From Chitinophagaceae bacterium BSSC1 (GTDB lineage: Bacteria > Bacteroidota > Bacteroidia > Chitinophagales > Chitinophagaceae), in the NCBI GenBank assembly GCA_002256435.1, contig NKJC01000004.1:186001-250000 (forward strand): 64,000 bases of DNA, given 5' to 3'. The position numbers and the translations under genes were made by a program. This document shows, piece by piece, positions 19,801 through 27,557 of this stretch; positions within the stretch are counted from its first letter, which is position 1, and each line of letters begins with the position of its first letter. The notes beneath the pieces were generated by a model that had not been told where the DNA came from, did not search any database, and saw only the letters and a list, made by a program, of their open reading frames with translations.

Positions 19801-22800
19801 AAAACGAATAGACTAGCAGATGCTTTTAATCAAATCTGTAAGAGTAAGCTTATACCTGTTTATGTTGCTCATTTTGGATCTGTTTGGAAAATAAAGTACA
19901 AAGAACCAATTGCATATAGTGAATTGCTCTTCACCATCATGCGTGAAAATGGGATTCATATTTGGGATGGTTTCCCTTGCTTTATTACTTTGGCACATAG
20001 TGATAAAGATATTGATAGTATCATAGCTGTATTTGAAACAGCAGTTAATAGAATGGTGGATGCTGGATTTTTTGTTGCAGATCAACAATCCAGTGAACTT
20101 GATATGGAAGATTCTAAATGGGAATATCCTCCATATTCAGGTGCAGTTTTAGGAAGGGATGAAGAAGGAAATCCAATTTGGCAAAATACTGAAAAGCTTC
20201 AACAGTTATCATATGAAGGACCATCTATTGAAACGGTTTTCCCAGTTACAGAATCACAAAAAGAAATCTGGCTAAGTTGTTTTATTGGTGGGGAAGATGC
20301 AAACAGGGCTTATAATGAATCTGTTTCAGTTAAATTAGATGGCCATACAAATATTGATTTTCTAAAACAAGCATTGGTAGAACTGGTAAATAGACATGAG
20401 GCATTGAGGTCTGCATTTAGTCCAGATGGGAAACTAATGATTGTCTTTAAAGACCAAGAGATCAATTTAAATATACAGGATCTTTCAAAAGTTGCTTTTA
20501 ATAGACAACAAGATGTATTAGCAGAGTTTGCAAGAACTGATGCACGTAAATCCTTTGATTTATTAAATGGTCCATTGTACCGGTTTTCATTGTTTCAGCT
20601 TTCTGACCATTCCTGTTATATTACACTTACAGTCCATCATATTGTTGGTGATGGATGGTCATTGGGAGTTCTTTTGCAAGACCTAGGGCGAATTTATTCT
20701 GGGTTAGCTCAAAAGGGTTTTTTCTTACTAGATAAAGTAGTTGGGTATAGAACTTTTGCAAGTAAACAAAAAGTCTTGCAGAATACCAATGAATATCTAA
20801 AAACAGAAGCATATTGGTTGCATAAGTATCAGAATGATATTCCTGCCATAAATCTTCAAACAGACTTTGCAAGACCTCCTGTTAGGAGTTTTCATAGTCA
20901 AAGAAATGACTATATATTAAATCAAGAAATAGTTATTAAGCTCAAAAAGTTAGGCGCTTCTGCTTCATGTAGTTTTGTTACAACATTACTTTGTGCATTT
21001 GAAGTGTTCTTACAAAAAATTAGTAAGCAAAACCAAATCATCATTGGTCTTCCTTCTGCGGGACAGCCAGTTTCAGGCATGCTTGAATTGGTTGGTCATT
21101 GTGTAAATCTACTTCCAATTAGAAGTCAATATTTGCCAGAATCAAGTTTTGTTGAATATTTAGTGTCAAGGAAAACCCAAATCTTAGATGATTTGGATCA
21201 TCAGCAATTGACATTTGGATCATTGTTAAAAAAATTACCCATTTCAAGAGATGCCTCCTTGGTACCAATGGTCCCTGTGGTTTTCAATATTGATTTGGGT
21301 ATGGATAAAGGCGTTCATTTTCATGGATTGCAATACGAATTAGTATATCATCCAAGAGCATTTGAAAATTTTGAATTGTTTTTGAATGCCAACGGGAATG
21401 AAGATAAATTGGTTCTTGAATGGTCCTATAATACCAGATTGTTTAAATCTACCACCATTGCAAAAATGATGGCTGATTTTGAACAAATGTTATTGAGTAT
21501 AGTAAAAAACCAAGACAATACATTGTCTGAAATTACAATTGGTCAAAAAATTGTTTTTAAAGATCAATTACTCAAAAGAAATCCTGCTCCCAAAAAATAC
21601 CCTAAACAGAAAACACTGGTTCAAATTTTTGAAGAAAGGGTATTAGCCAATCCTGAAAATATAGCGTTTGAACAAAACGATATTTCAATTACTTATCAAG
21701 AACTAAATAATAGGGTTAATCAATTATCCTCTTATTTATCAAATAAAGGAGTAAAAGAAAATGATCTGGTTGCGGTGGTTATGGATAGGTCAGAGAAAAT
21801 GATTATTTCATTGTTTGCTCTGTTAAAACTTGGAGCAGCCTATTTACCCATAGATGCAAGTTATCCAATGGGAAGGGTAAGATTCATGTTGGAAGATGCT
21901 TCTGTAAAATGTTTATTAGTATCAAATAGCTATAAAACTCAGTTTATTGATGAGCCTCATGTCATCTGGATAGATAACATTTGGGATTTAATACTTACTT
22001 ACCCAATTGAAAACCCAGTATTGGCTCCTAAAGCCAATAGTTTAGCATATGTATTATATACTTCGGGTTCAACTGGCAATCCCAAAGGGGTAGGAGTGGA
22101 ACATTGTAATTTGGTCAATTTATTTTCTGGTTTATTAGAAACGCCTGGAATAAAAAAAGAGGATAGATTTTTGGCTATCACAACTATTGCATTTGATATT
22201 TCTGCTATGGAATTGTTTTTGCCTTTAATGGCAGGAGCTACATTGGTCTTAGCTGATAATAATACCTCAAAAGATGGTAGACTTCTTTTAGAAACCATGC
22301 AATCTGCCAATATTAGTATCATGTTTGCCACACCAGCAACATGGTTGATGATTCTAGAAGCTGGATGGGAAACCCCTTTATCAATAGTTGCATTAACAGG
22401 GGGAGAAGCATTACCGGGTGATTTGGCAGATAAACTCTTGCTAAAATCTAAAGAATTGTGGAATATGTATGGTCCAACTGAAACCACAATACTTTCTACT
22501 CAAAAGCAAATTCGCGAAATTAATGAATTGATTACTATTGGAAAACCTGTTATAAATACTGAGGTCTATATTGTAAACGAATCAGGTGACTTGGTTCAAG
22601 ATGGTATGATTGGTGAAATATTAATATCAGGTGAAGGTTTATCAAGAGGATATTGGAATAATGCTGAGTTAACAAATCAAAGGTTTGTTGAGAATCCATT
22701 TTCTCAACAATACAAGCTTATGTATAAAACTGGAGACCTAGGAATGTATCTAGAATCAGGAGAAATCTTATACATGGGTAGATCTGATAACCAAGTGAAG

Positions 22801-24165
22801 ATTAGAGGACTGAGGATAGAATTGGGTGAAATTGAATTTCAATTGAGAAAACTAGAAGGGGTTAAAGATGCCATTGTTATTTCAAGGGATGGTTTATTAG
22901 TAGCTTATATAGTTCCTGAATTATTTGAACAGGGTAATCAAATGGAAATTCAATGGAAACAAGATTTGAAATATGTGTTGCCGGGTTATATGATTCCAAG
23001 TGATCTGCTGGTGATCAAACAAATGCCATTAACGCCTAATGGAAAAGTAGATAGAAATGCACTTCCAATTATAGTTAAAAAGCAATCCGGCAAATATTTA
23101 GCACCAAGGTCAACCATGGAGAGTATAATTGCTAAGATTTGGTCTAGTATTTTAGCAAAGCAAAAAGTAGGTATTAGAGATGATTTCTTTGAATTGGGTG
23201 GACATTCCAATTTAGCTGTACTTGCTATGATTCGTTTGGAAAAAGAAACCGGAATCAGATTGCCCATTGCTGCTATTTTTCAATCACCCACCGTTGAAGA
23301 GTTGGCTAAATTGGCTTTGAATCAAGGCAATGGACAATTATTAGGCGTAGCAGATAATGCGGCAATAGTTCCCTTAAAACCATTTGGGAATAAGCCACCA
23401 CTAATGATTGTGCATGGATTCAATATGAGTGTACTCATGTTTATGCCCATTGCTAGACAGCTGGATCATATGCAACCCGTATATGGTATTCAACCCAAGG
23501 GGTTACATAAATTGGAATCTCCTTTAATGACCATGGAAGAGATTGCTCAAGAATATATTCAGGAGATGTTGGAAAAAGTACCAAGTGATTCATATGCATT
23601 GGCAGGTTACTCTTTTGGAGGTTTTGTGGCTTTTGAAATGGCCAAGCAACTTAGAGCAATGGGTAAGAAAGTGACCATGTTAGCTATGTTTGATTGTAAT
23701 GCTGAAACGGGGTATTTTAGAGAAACCAGCATGCAGAAATTGGTCAGAAAAAGTTATAGGCAATTACCCAAATTTGAATTTATTGTAAAATCCTTTTTGA
23801 GGAACCCCAAAGAAACATTAGAATACCAAGTATTCTTTTTAAAAAGTAAGTGGAAGTCTATATTTGGATCAATTCAAGCATCTGATCAACAAGATAAAGA
23901 AGAAGCATTATTAGATATTCGATATGAATTTGCACTGAAGCATTATGTTTTAAATCTATCAGCCCATGATATAGATTTATTCAGAGTCAAAAAACGGTTG
24001 TATTTTGTACCGGATCAAGAGTTTTTAGGTTGGCGTGAGAATACCATGCGTGATGTTTTTGTTCATGAAGTACCAGGCGACCACAAAACATTTTTGATTT
24101 CTCCGAATCATATTGAGTTTGCCAAAGTCTTGCAAACAGTATTGAAACGGAGACAACAGGTATAA
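13855..24165 (+). CDS. Hybrid NRPS-PKS megasynthase (A-PCP-KS-AT-ACP-AMT-C-A-PCP-TE)
   Basis: 3436 residues from the ATG at 13855; a TTG directly before it is also in frame. Domains: loading A1 (1-500; TSGSTGKPKG about 148, YGPTE 291); PCP1 (Ser545 in LGGSS); KS (604-1025; Cys775, His911, His950); AT (1123-1420; Ser1219 in GHSIGEY, HAFH at 1315 typical for malonyl); ACP (Ser1540 in LGFDS); class III PLP aminotransferase (about 1640-2085; Lys1907); C (2127-2560; HHIVGDG at 2261); A2 (2586-3070); PCP2 (Ser3118); TE (3180-3436; Ser3253 in GYSFGG). There is no KR, DH, methylation or epimerisation domain. The KS-AT-ACP-AMT-C-A-PCP order recalls McyE and MycA, where the aminotransferase makes a beta-amine. 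Hand-read pocket residues are DAEFMAQVCK (A1) and DIMFLGMILK (A2). Both keep the Asp that binds an alpha-amine, so both substrates are probably amino acids. The product is unknown. Confidence 0.95.
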   Translation: MPQSIHELFEQLMIKWPDLPAIEHHTRSITYRELNQRANQLAFEITQMAPEEAIIGISTSRSIEMVIGILAILKSGKAYLPLNPTYPNARLLELKDNAQLQYTLCSQTEEQFFKNLDLVPLTYESVNNQEINNHSFPFFEERAYVLYTSGSTGKPKGVCLGHAALVNLIQWQSTNSNAGIGTRTLQFAPLTFDASFEDIFSTLITGGTIVLIEEHWLIEPEKLLRFIDQQKINRIFLPFVALQFLTDTAIALQIYPQSLQYVMTAGEQLKITPQLVRFFSKLPNAILFNQYGPTETHVCTCLRLDGDPQQWPALPSIGKPLPNTKIHIVDEAAQELAAGEIGELWVSGICLANGYLNNSDLTNEKFIDWKDAKAEVRRIYKTGDLAKYLPDGNIEFLGRKDDQVKIAGHRIEPAELELILTKQPGVSQAVVLAQDQKNGLKRLVAYVVANPNQVNQESIRIALKKILPAYMIPAVFVFLEEFPKTSSGKVDRKALPLPDRRRPELAQLFKAPQTTIEKNIATLWSDLLQWDTIGVQDHFFELGGSSLLAINCIVRLQNEYQITLPITVLYQYPTIEGLVNWLEHGHQTEQPIITAFEKYESIKEDIAIIAMSGRFPGADTIDAYWNLLKEGKETISFFNQEELDASIPEALKQDPDYVAARGVINHAADFDAAFFQIQPKQALLTDPQQRVFLELAWEVLEKSGYLPSLYSGRIGVFGGTGNNTYYQENILPNKTLVQQAGAFQVMTYNEKDYVATRAAFVLNLNGPAVSVHTACSTSLLAIAQAVESIRNGQCEMAIAGGVAITSPIQSGHLYQEGGIYSKDGHTRTFDNQATGTVFSDGAGMVLLKPKSAALRDGDTIYALIKGAGINNDGAGKGGFTAPSSNGQSKAIQMAMQQAGVLPSQISYVEAHGTATPLGDPIELAGLNQAFASVQGKQVIAIGSVKSNIGHLTAASGVAGLIKTALSLYHKQLPASINCNNPNNYFDFANSPFYINTGLKNWDEPKERIAGVSSFGVGGTNVHLVLASHENKVTIPSISKPWQLVTISAKSPESLSGYAHKLREWLGNNATVSLADIAFTLASTRETFHHRRFYLALDSEDLLKQLGTENLVNQYHLNTQSEKLAFLFPGQGAQFVQMGKELYETEQVFKEAVDNCAYLLKSYLDIDIREILYPVTDDVTTIEYIHLTNYAQPCIFVVEYALAQLWKSWGLQPSHLLGHSIGEYVAAHLAGVFSLDDALMLIANRGLLMGKLPKGSMLAVKANWETIEKQIPNDCSLAAVNGPKSLVIAGPLESIHHLALTLGELEIAHTVLKTSHAFHSSMMEPMLEDYRQLLEKVAFKPANLPIFSTLTGRIIEADQMCQPDYWIQQITSTVVFAQAIETLLEQDISLGVEVGPGNVTSKLLMQLRQGKTVFCASGLELTTNKSDREHLLQQLGQIWLRGYQPKWDQVLDAKQRVKLEIPTYAFDRKKYWLEPIVTDAIASKTIALDELTLINTTQSEIVQPDSNDLLLQLKEILEQASGLDLSDANETNSLLELGFDSLLLTQVAINLKKAFGVPISFRQLNEEFSSLGILTQYIAQQKTGTVTVLNTSKASKEISFAGLTVEEQAELKKPFGASANIEKQKTSQLSQTQEQLLQELILSYTKKTNNSKHYTGEFRDCMADPRVVSGFKPLTKEIVYPIVVNKSKGARLWDIDGNEYIDALNGFGSNLLGYQPDFITKALKQQIDAGYEVGPQHQLAGEVCKLIGQFTGFERTALCNTGSEAVLGAMRIARTVTGRSLIVAFSGSYHGIIDEVIVRSASNGKTYPAAAGIMPEAVQNMLILEYGTEESLRIIEERGAELAAVLVEPVQSRRLEYQPVAFLKALRAITSNTGTALIFDEVITGFRVHPAGAQGLFGIQADLGTYGKVIAGGLPIGVISGKKEWMDALDGGTWQYGDASIPQVGVTYFAGTFVRHPLALASTKASLDFMLAQGHALQIGLTEKTNRLADAFNQICKSKLIPVYVAHFGSVWKIKYKEPIAYSELLFTIMRENGIHIWDGFPCFITLAHSDKDIDSIIAVFETAVNRMVDAGFFVADQQSSELDMEDSKWEYPPYSGAVLGRDEEGNPIWQNTEKLQQLSYEGPSIETVFPVTESQKEIWLSCFIGGEDANRAYNESVSVKLDGHTNIDFLKQALVELVNRHEALRSAFSPDGKLMIVFKDQEINLNIQDLSKVAFNRQQDVLAEFARTDARKSFDLLNGPLYRFSLFQLSDHSCYITLTVHHIVGDGWSLGVLLQDLGRIYSGLAQKGFFLLDKVVGYRTFASKQKVLQNTNEYLKTEAYWLHKYQNDIPAINLQTDFARPPVRSFHSQRNDYILNQEIVIKLKKLGASASCSFVTTLLCAFEVFLQKISKQNQIIIGLPSAGQPVSGMLELVGHCVNLLPIRSQYLPESSFVEYLVSRKTQILDDLDHQQLTFGSLLKKLPISRDASLVPMVPVVFNIDLGMDKGVHFHGLQYELVYHPRAFENFELFLNANGNEDKLVLEWSYNTRLFKSTTIAKMMADFEQMLLSIVKNQDNTLSEITIGQKIVFKDQLLKRNPAPKKYPKQKTLVQIFEERVLANPENIAFEQNDISITYQELNNRVNQLSSYLSNKGVKENDLVAVVMDRSEKMIISLFALLKLGAAYLPIDASYPMGRVRFMLEDASVKCLLVSNSYKTQFIDEPHVIWIDNIWDLILTYPIENPVLAPKANSLAYVLYTSGSTGNPKGVGVEHCNLVNLFSGLLETPGIKKEDRFLAITTIAFDISAMELFLPLMAGATLVLADNNTSKDGRLLLETMQSANISIMFATPATWLMILEAGWETPLSIVALTGGEALPGDLADKLLLKSKELWNMYGPTETTILSTQKQIREINELITIGKPVINTEVYIVNESGDLVQDGMIGEILISGEGLSRGYWNNAELTNQRFVENPFSQQYKLMYKTGDLGMYLESGEILYMGRSDNQVKIRGLRIELGEIEFQLRKLEGVKDAIVISRDGLLVAYIVPELFEQGNQMEIQWKQDLKYVLPGYMIPSDLLVIKQMPLTPNGKVDRNALPIIVKKQSGKYLAPRSTMESIIAKIWSSILAKQKVGIRDDFFELGGHSNLAVLAMIRLEKETGIRLPIAAIFQSPTVEELAKLALNQGNGQLLGVADNAAIVPLKPFGNKPPLMIVHGFNMSVLMFMPIARQLDHMQPVYGIQPKGLHKLESPLMTMEEIAQEYIQEMLEKVPSDSYALAGYSFGGFVAFEMAKQLRAMGKKVTMLAMFDCNAETGYFRETSMQKLVRKSYRQLPKFEFIVKSFLRNPKETLEYQVFFLKSKWKSIFGSIQASDQQDKEEALLDIRYEFALKHYVLNLSAHDIDLFRVKKRLYFVPDQEFLGWRENTMRDVFVHEVPGDHKTFLISPNHIEFAKVLQTVLKRRQQV

Positions 24166-24175
24166 TTAACAGTAA

Positions 24176-24919
24176 ATGTCTTTCATTAAATGTAAATATC
24201 TAGAGTTGCCTCCATGGAAACTGGAGGCTAAGGAGTTGATTGAGTTTGAATCAGGGATTCGGGTTCATAAGTTGTTTATACCATCTTATATTAACAGAAT
24301 CAGAACCTGTTTTTTGCTTTTAAATGATGATGAGAAAAAACGTGCCAATAACTATCTACATCAAAAAGACAGTCAAAGATTTATTATAGCTAGGGGGATG
24401 TTAAAAATACTGGCTAGCCAGTATTTGGGGATTCCTTCAGTTGAAGTTGAAATTACAATTGGGGCTAATAAAAAACCTTTTATTAAATCCCAATCAAGTT
24501 TAAAATTAGATTACAATATTTCTCATTCTGGTAATTGGATAGTCATGGCTTTTGGAATTGGTTCTATTGGTATTGACGTAGAACAAATTCAGAAAGAATT
24601 TAATTTTGAATCATTATTGCCAGTTTGTTTTAGTAGTTCAGAACAAAGTTTCATTCAAAATAATTCCAATTCAAGTGAATTGTTTTATAGACTATGGACA
24701 AGGAAGGAATCTTTTGTTAAAGCAACTTCCATAGGTTTAGTAGAAACGTTACCACAGCTTATTTGCCTAGATGGAGAAAGTGAGCTGTTAAATTATTTTT
24801 CTTTAGGCCAATCATGGGAAACCTGGAGCTTCCCATTAGACCATGAGCATGTAGCTAGTCTTTCCTTTGTAGAAGGCAAAAAAAATATCCTGTTCATAGA
24901 ACAGGATATAGCAATCTGA
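24176..24919 (+). CDS. 4'-phosphopantetheinyl transferase (Sfp type)
   Basis: 247 residues. It attaches the phosphopantetheine arm of CoA to carrier-protein serines, turning the apo-megasynthase into the active form. The Mg- and CoA-binding motifs are visible: ISHSGNWIVMAF with IGIDVE (about 120-145) and WTRKESFVKA (about 182-191). The gene starts 10 bp after the megasynthase stop, so the two form one operon, and the three carrier domains next door are its obvious targets. The last codons overlap an inverted repeat that serves as terminator for the opposite strand. Confidence 0.93.
   Translation: MSFIKCKYLELPPWKLEAKELIEFESGIRVHKLFIPSYINRIRTCFLLLNDDEKKRANNYLHQKDSQRFIIARGMLKILASQYLGIPSVEVEITIGANKKPFIKSQSSLKLDYNISHSGNWIVMAFGIGSIGIDVEQIQKEFNFESLLPVCFSSSEQSFIQNNSNSSELFYRLWTRKESFVKATSIGLVETLPQLICLDGESELLNYFSLGQSWETWSFPLDHEHVASLSFVEGKKNILFIEQDIAI
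24878..24909 (-). terminator. Leftward intrinsic terminator inside the PPTase 3' end
   Basis: ATATCCTGTTC (24885-24895), a 3-nt loop and its exact reverse complement (24899-24909) form an 11-bp stem. On the minus strand it is followed by seven Ts (24884 to 24878). It lies 25 bp after the stop of the leftward OB-fold gene, so it should end that transcript while coding for the last residues of the PPTase on the other strand. Confidence 0.75.
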
Positions 24920-24933
24920 CAAACATTCGAAGT

Positions 24934-25371
24934 CTATTTAATCTTGCACTGGGCAAGGGCAATTTCTTCCATAAGGTCATTATAGCCTACTACTAAACCT
25001 TGTATTTTAACTTTATCACCTTGTTTAAGCACTTTTACTTTTTCAAGATCACTACTATCAATATTACAAGCAATATTGTTTAAAGTAACTGTAACACCTG
25101 AGACACTACTTACGCTTCCTTCTAAAAGAACAGCCTGATTAATATAAGTTGTGTTGGCTGTAGCTGCATTATCCTTGAAGGCTTTTGAAAAATCATCTGC
25201 TGACATTTCAAATTTTGCTTTTTCTGATGCGGCATCTCTGTGTTTAACTGAAGAGGTCATGGCCATTCCAAAGTCAACAATCATTTGTGTTGCTTTTTCT
25301 TGGTTAAATGCAAACCAAATACCAGCAATTACTACTACTGCTACAATTCCAATTAAGATTTTCTTTTTCAT
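24934..25371 (-). CDS. Membrane-anchored tRNA_anti-like (OB-fold) protein
   Basis: 145 residues. An N-terminal membrane anchor or uncleaved signal (about 4-22) is followed by a linker and an OB-fold region (about 65-145) with SADDFSKAFKDN, a GSVSSVSG strand, NIACNIDSSD and LKQGDKVKIQGLVVGY. This matches the tRNA_anti-like family, known from small exported proteins of unknown function in Bacteroidota. It is a single leftward gene with its own terminator. A link to the biosynthetic locus is not supported by more than adjacency. Confidence 0.65.
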   Translation of the reverse strand: MKKKILIGIVAVVVIAGIWFAFNQEKATQMIVDFGMAMTSSVKHRDAASEKAKFEMSADDFSKAFKDNAATANTTYINQAVLLEGSVSSVSGVTVTLNNIACNIDSSDLEKVKVLKQGDKVKIQGLVVGYNDLMEEIALAQCKIK

Positions 25372-25684
25372 CTTTTTTATTTGTTTAGGTTATGAATTAT
25401 TCAATGTTGTCACACTGATATTTCAGTGTTGAAACAATGATATTTTGGGTTAATAATTTCATTTTCAAATTGGCTGAAATCATTGCTAGCAAAGGTTTAA
25501 AAAGATTTGATATGTACGCATGATATTCAACATTTATATTCATGATTTAAATCATAAAATGAACTGTCTTCTGTCATACTAATGTCATCTGCACCAAGAT
25601 AATTTTACACTTATATAGGAAGGGAAAATAACCATCAATTATTTCCTAATCCTAAATATCCTATTCCTCAAAAAAAATAAGTGT
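25372..25684. other. 313-bp divergent regulatory region before the cytochrome-like operon
   Basis: It lies between the OB-fold gene and the first haem-motif lipoprotein. It holds two perfect inverted repeats, ACACTGA-TATT-TCAGTGT at 25412-25429 and ATGATTTAAATCAT at 25542-25555. No complete TTG/TAnnTTTG promoter was found and no small gene is supported. Confidence 0.55.
25542..25555. promoter_or_regulatory. FNR/CRP-like palindrome ATGATTTAAATCAT
   Basis: Perfect 14-bp palindrome with the TGAT-N4-ATCA core of FNR-family boxes (consensus TTGAT-N4-ATCAA), 130 bp before the start of a lipoprotein with cytochrome-like motifs. The family match is by eye and the regulator is not in the window. Confidence 0.45.
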
Positions 25685-26875
25685 ATGAAAAAAACGGTTT
25701 CCAACCCAAAAGGTCTCATCAGCCTAATTTGTCTGTTGTTGTTTTCACTGTTATTAGTACAGTGTAAAAAAGATGGCACTAATGCATCGGGTATTTCTCG
25801 CGCATTTGTGAATACGCCAGATTCAACTTTGTTTTCTCCATTCTATGATTCAACAGTTGTTCCTTATGCAGACACTAAGCCTGGTATAAATGATATTGTT
25901 GTAACAAAAAGTGTAAGAAGCATTATTAGAAATAACTGCGTATCTGCTGGTTGTCATGGTGGTGGGGGTGTAAAACCATACCTAGATTCTTATGAAAGTG
26001 TTATGACCATGGTTACGCCAGGTAATCCTGAAGCTAGTCAGTTATTTCAATTGGTTACCACTAGTGACTTGAACAAAGCAATGCCACCAGTTAACTATGG
26101 AGTTGATTTAACCGTTTCAGAAAAAAACATTATCTACAACTGGATTAAGAACGGAGCTAAGCCCAATCCAGGAATTGAAGACTATAGGCCAGCAGCTATT
26201 GCATTAATTGGTATAGGTTGTTCTTCAGGAAACTGTCACAACCAAGCAACTGCAAGTGGCGCATGGGCTAGAAAAGGTTTGTTAGGTGCATTGACTACAA
26301 CTGATAGCTCTACTTTCATTTTTACCAATCAGACCTCAGGTTCTGTTACAACATATAGTCAGTTGAAAAATCCGAAACTAACTTCAGTTTGGACAGCATA
26401 TAAGGATAGCGTTAAAAAATTCTATTCTGATACTTTAGCTAATGCAAGTTTTAGGCCTTATAAAATATTTGCTACTCCAGTATCCGCTTCCAGTACTCGT
26501 GGACCTTTGAATACTTATGATGATATCCTGATGGATGTTATGTATCCAAAGTCAATTCGTTCTAACAGTTCAGTAGTGTTTACAGATGGCAACGGTAAAT
26601 CATTCTATGTAAAAGGTGATCCATTAATTGCAACTAGCTCAATGTTGTCAAGAGTTGATACTACTATTTTATTAGCAGCCCCTAGAACCAAAGTATTTGC
26701 AACAAAAAATCAGGGTGACATGTCTTACTCTGATGGAGGATTAAAACCATCTGAAATTGCCATTATTAAGGGTTGGTATTTTGGAGATCCTAATATTCCC
26801 GCAGTATGGAAATTCGGTACTGACGGAGCCGGAATTTTCAAATACACTTATTCCGGAAAAATAATCACAAAATAA
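25685..26875 (+). CDS. Lipoprotein with two CX4CH cytochrome-c-like motifs
   Basis: 396 residues with a lipoprotein signal (LLLFSLLLVQC, lipidated Cys27). Two haem-like motifs are visible: CVSAGCH at about residue 83 and CSSGNCH at about 179. Both have four residues between the cysteines rather than the usual two. The first is followed by PYLDSYESVMTMVTPGNPEASQL and a MPP motif whose Met could be the distal haem ligand, as in planctomycete-type cytochrome domains. It is probably attached to the outer membrane or periplasmic face of a membrane. First gene of a four-gene operon. Covalent haem is plausible but unproven. Confidence 0.7.
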   Translation: MKKTVSNPKGLISLICLLLFSLLLVQCKKDGTNASGISRAFVNTPDSTLFSPFYDSTVVPYADTKPGINDIVVTKSVRSIIRNNCVSAGCHGGGGVKPYLDSYESVMTMVTPGNPEASQLFQLVTTSDLNKAMPPVNYGVDLTVSEKNIIYNWIKNGAKPNPGIEDYRPAAIALIGIGCSSGNCHNQATASGAWARKGLLGALTTTDSSTFIFTNQTSGSVTTYSQLKNPKLTSVWTAYKDSVKKFYSDTLANASFRPYKIFATPVSASSTRGPLNTYDDILMDVMYPKSIRSNSSVVFTDGNGKSFYVKGDPLIATSSMLSRVDTTILLAAPRTKVFATKNQGDMSYSDGGLKPSEIAIIKGWYFGDPNIPAVWKFGTDGAGIFKYTYSGKIITK

Positions 26876-26898
26876 TCCTAACCAGAAAAAATCATTTT

Positions 26899-27522
26899 AT
26901 GAAGAAATTATTCATCTATCTGGGAGTGATTGGCGGTATGCTGCTTTTCTTCTCATGTTATAATAATAAAAAAGACGTTACCAAACCAACTGCAGATGCA
27001 TTGGCAAGTATCTCTTTCCGTGACGATATTGTTCCCATTATGACCTCCGGTGGTTGTGGTTGCCACAACAATGGTAAATCCAGCAATGCAGTACAATTCT
27101 CATACAAGGATACCATTTGGTATGGTACAATTCAAGCAAGATCTACAGTGCTTAATAATATGGCACAAGGTAAAGATCACCCTGGTGAAGGTGGGATCTA
27201 TTTTACACCTGCTCAAGCCGAGTTAGTAAAATTATGGGTTTCACAAGGTGCTAAAGACAATTACGTACCACCACCAATTACTGGTCCAGTTACCTATACT
27301 ACCAATATTGTACCTATTTATAAAACCGATTGTAAGGGTAGTTCTTGCCATGGTGGACTTGGTCCAAATTTGGATTATGCTAAAATGGTAGCAGTAAAAG
27401 ACGATTTAAGCAAAATGATGGCAAGTAGTGGTGCAAGTGGTCACAAAGGTGGCACGCTCAGCCTTAGTGCTACAACTACTTCTACATTCTTGGCTTGGAT
27501 TGCTCAAGGAATGCCTCAATAA
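26899..27522 (+). CDS. Lipoprotein with CXCH and CX4CH motifs
   Basis: 207 residues with a lipoprotein signal (MLLFFSC, Cys about 20). It has two repeats that each begin with an IVPI stretch followed by a Cys-His motif: CGCH near residue 53, with a single residue between the cysteines, and CKGSSCH near 146. The repeat layout matches the preceding gene (23 bp away), so the two are likely functional partners. The first motif is too short for standard cytochrome c maturation and may bind something else or be degenerate. Confidence 0.65.
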   Translation: MKKLFIYLGVIGGMLLFFSCYNNKKDVTKPTADALASISFRDDIVPIMTSGGCGCHNNGKSSNAVQFSYKDTIWYGTIQARSTVLNNMAQGKDHPGEGGIYFTPAQAELVKLWVSQGAKDNYVPPPITGPVTYTTNIVPIYKTDCKGSSCHGGLGPNLDYAKMVAVKDDLSKMMASSGASGHKGGTLSLSATTTSTFLAWIAQGMPQ

Positions 27523-27557
27523 TTTAAACCCACTTTTAAATAAATAAAACCACAAAA

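Noticed and set aside
21999..22487. 162-residue leftward frame inside the megasynthase gene
   Set aside because: It is antisense to conserved A2 core motifs, with no start signals or domain of its own.
24934..25371. OB-fold gene as a tailoring or immunity gene of the biosynthetic locus
   Set aside because: It is on the opposite strand with its own terminator, and the family has no such known role. Only adjacency supports it.
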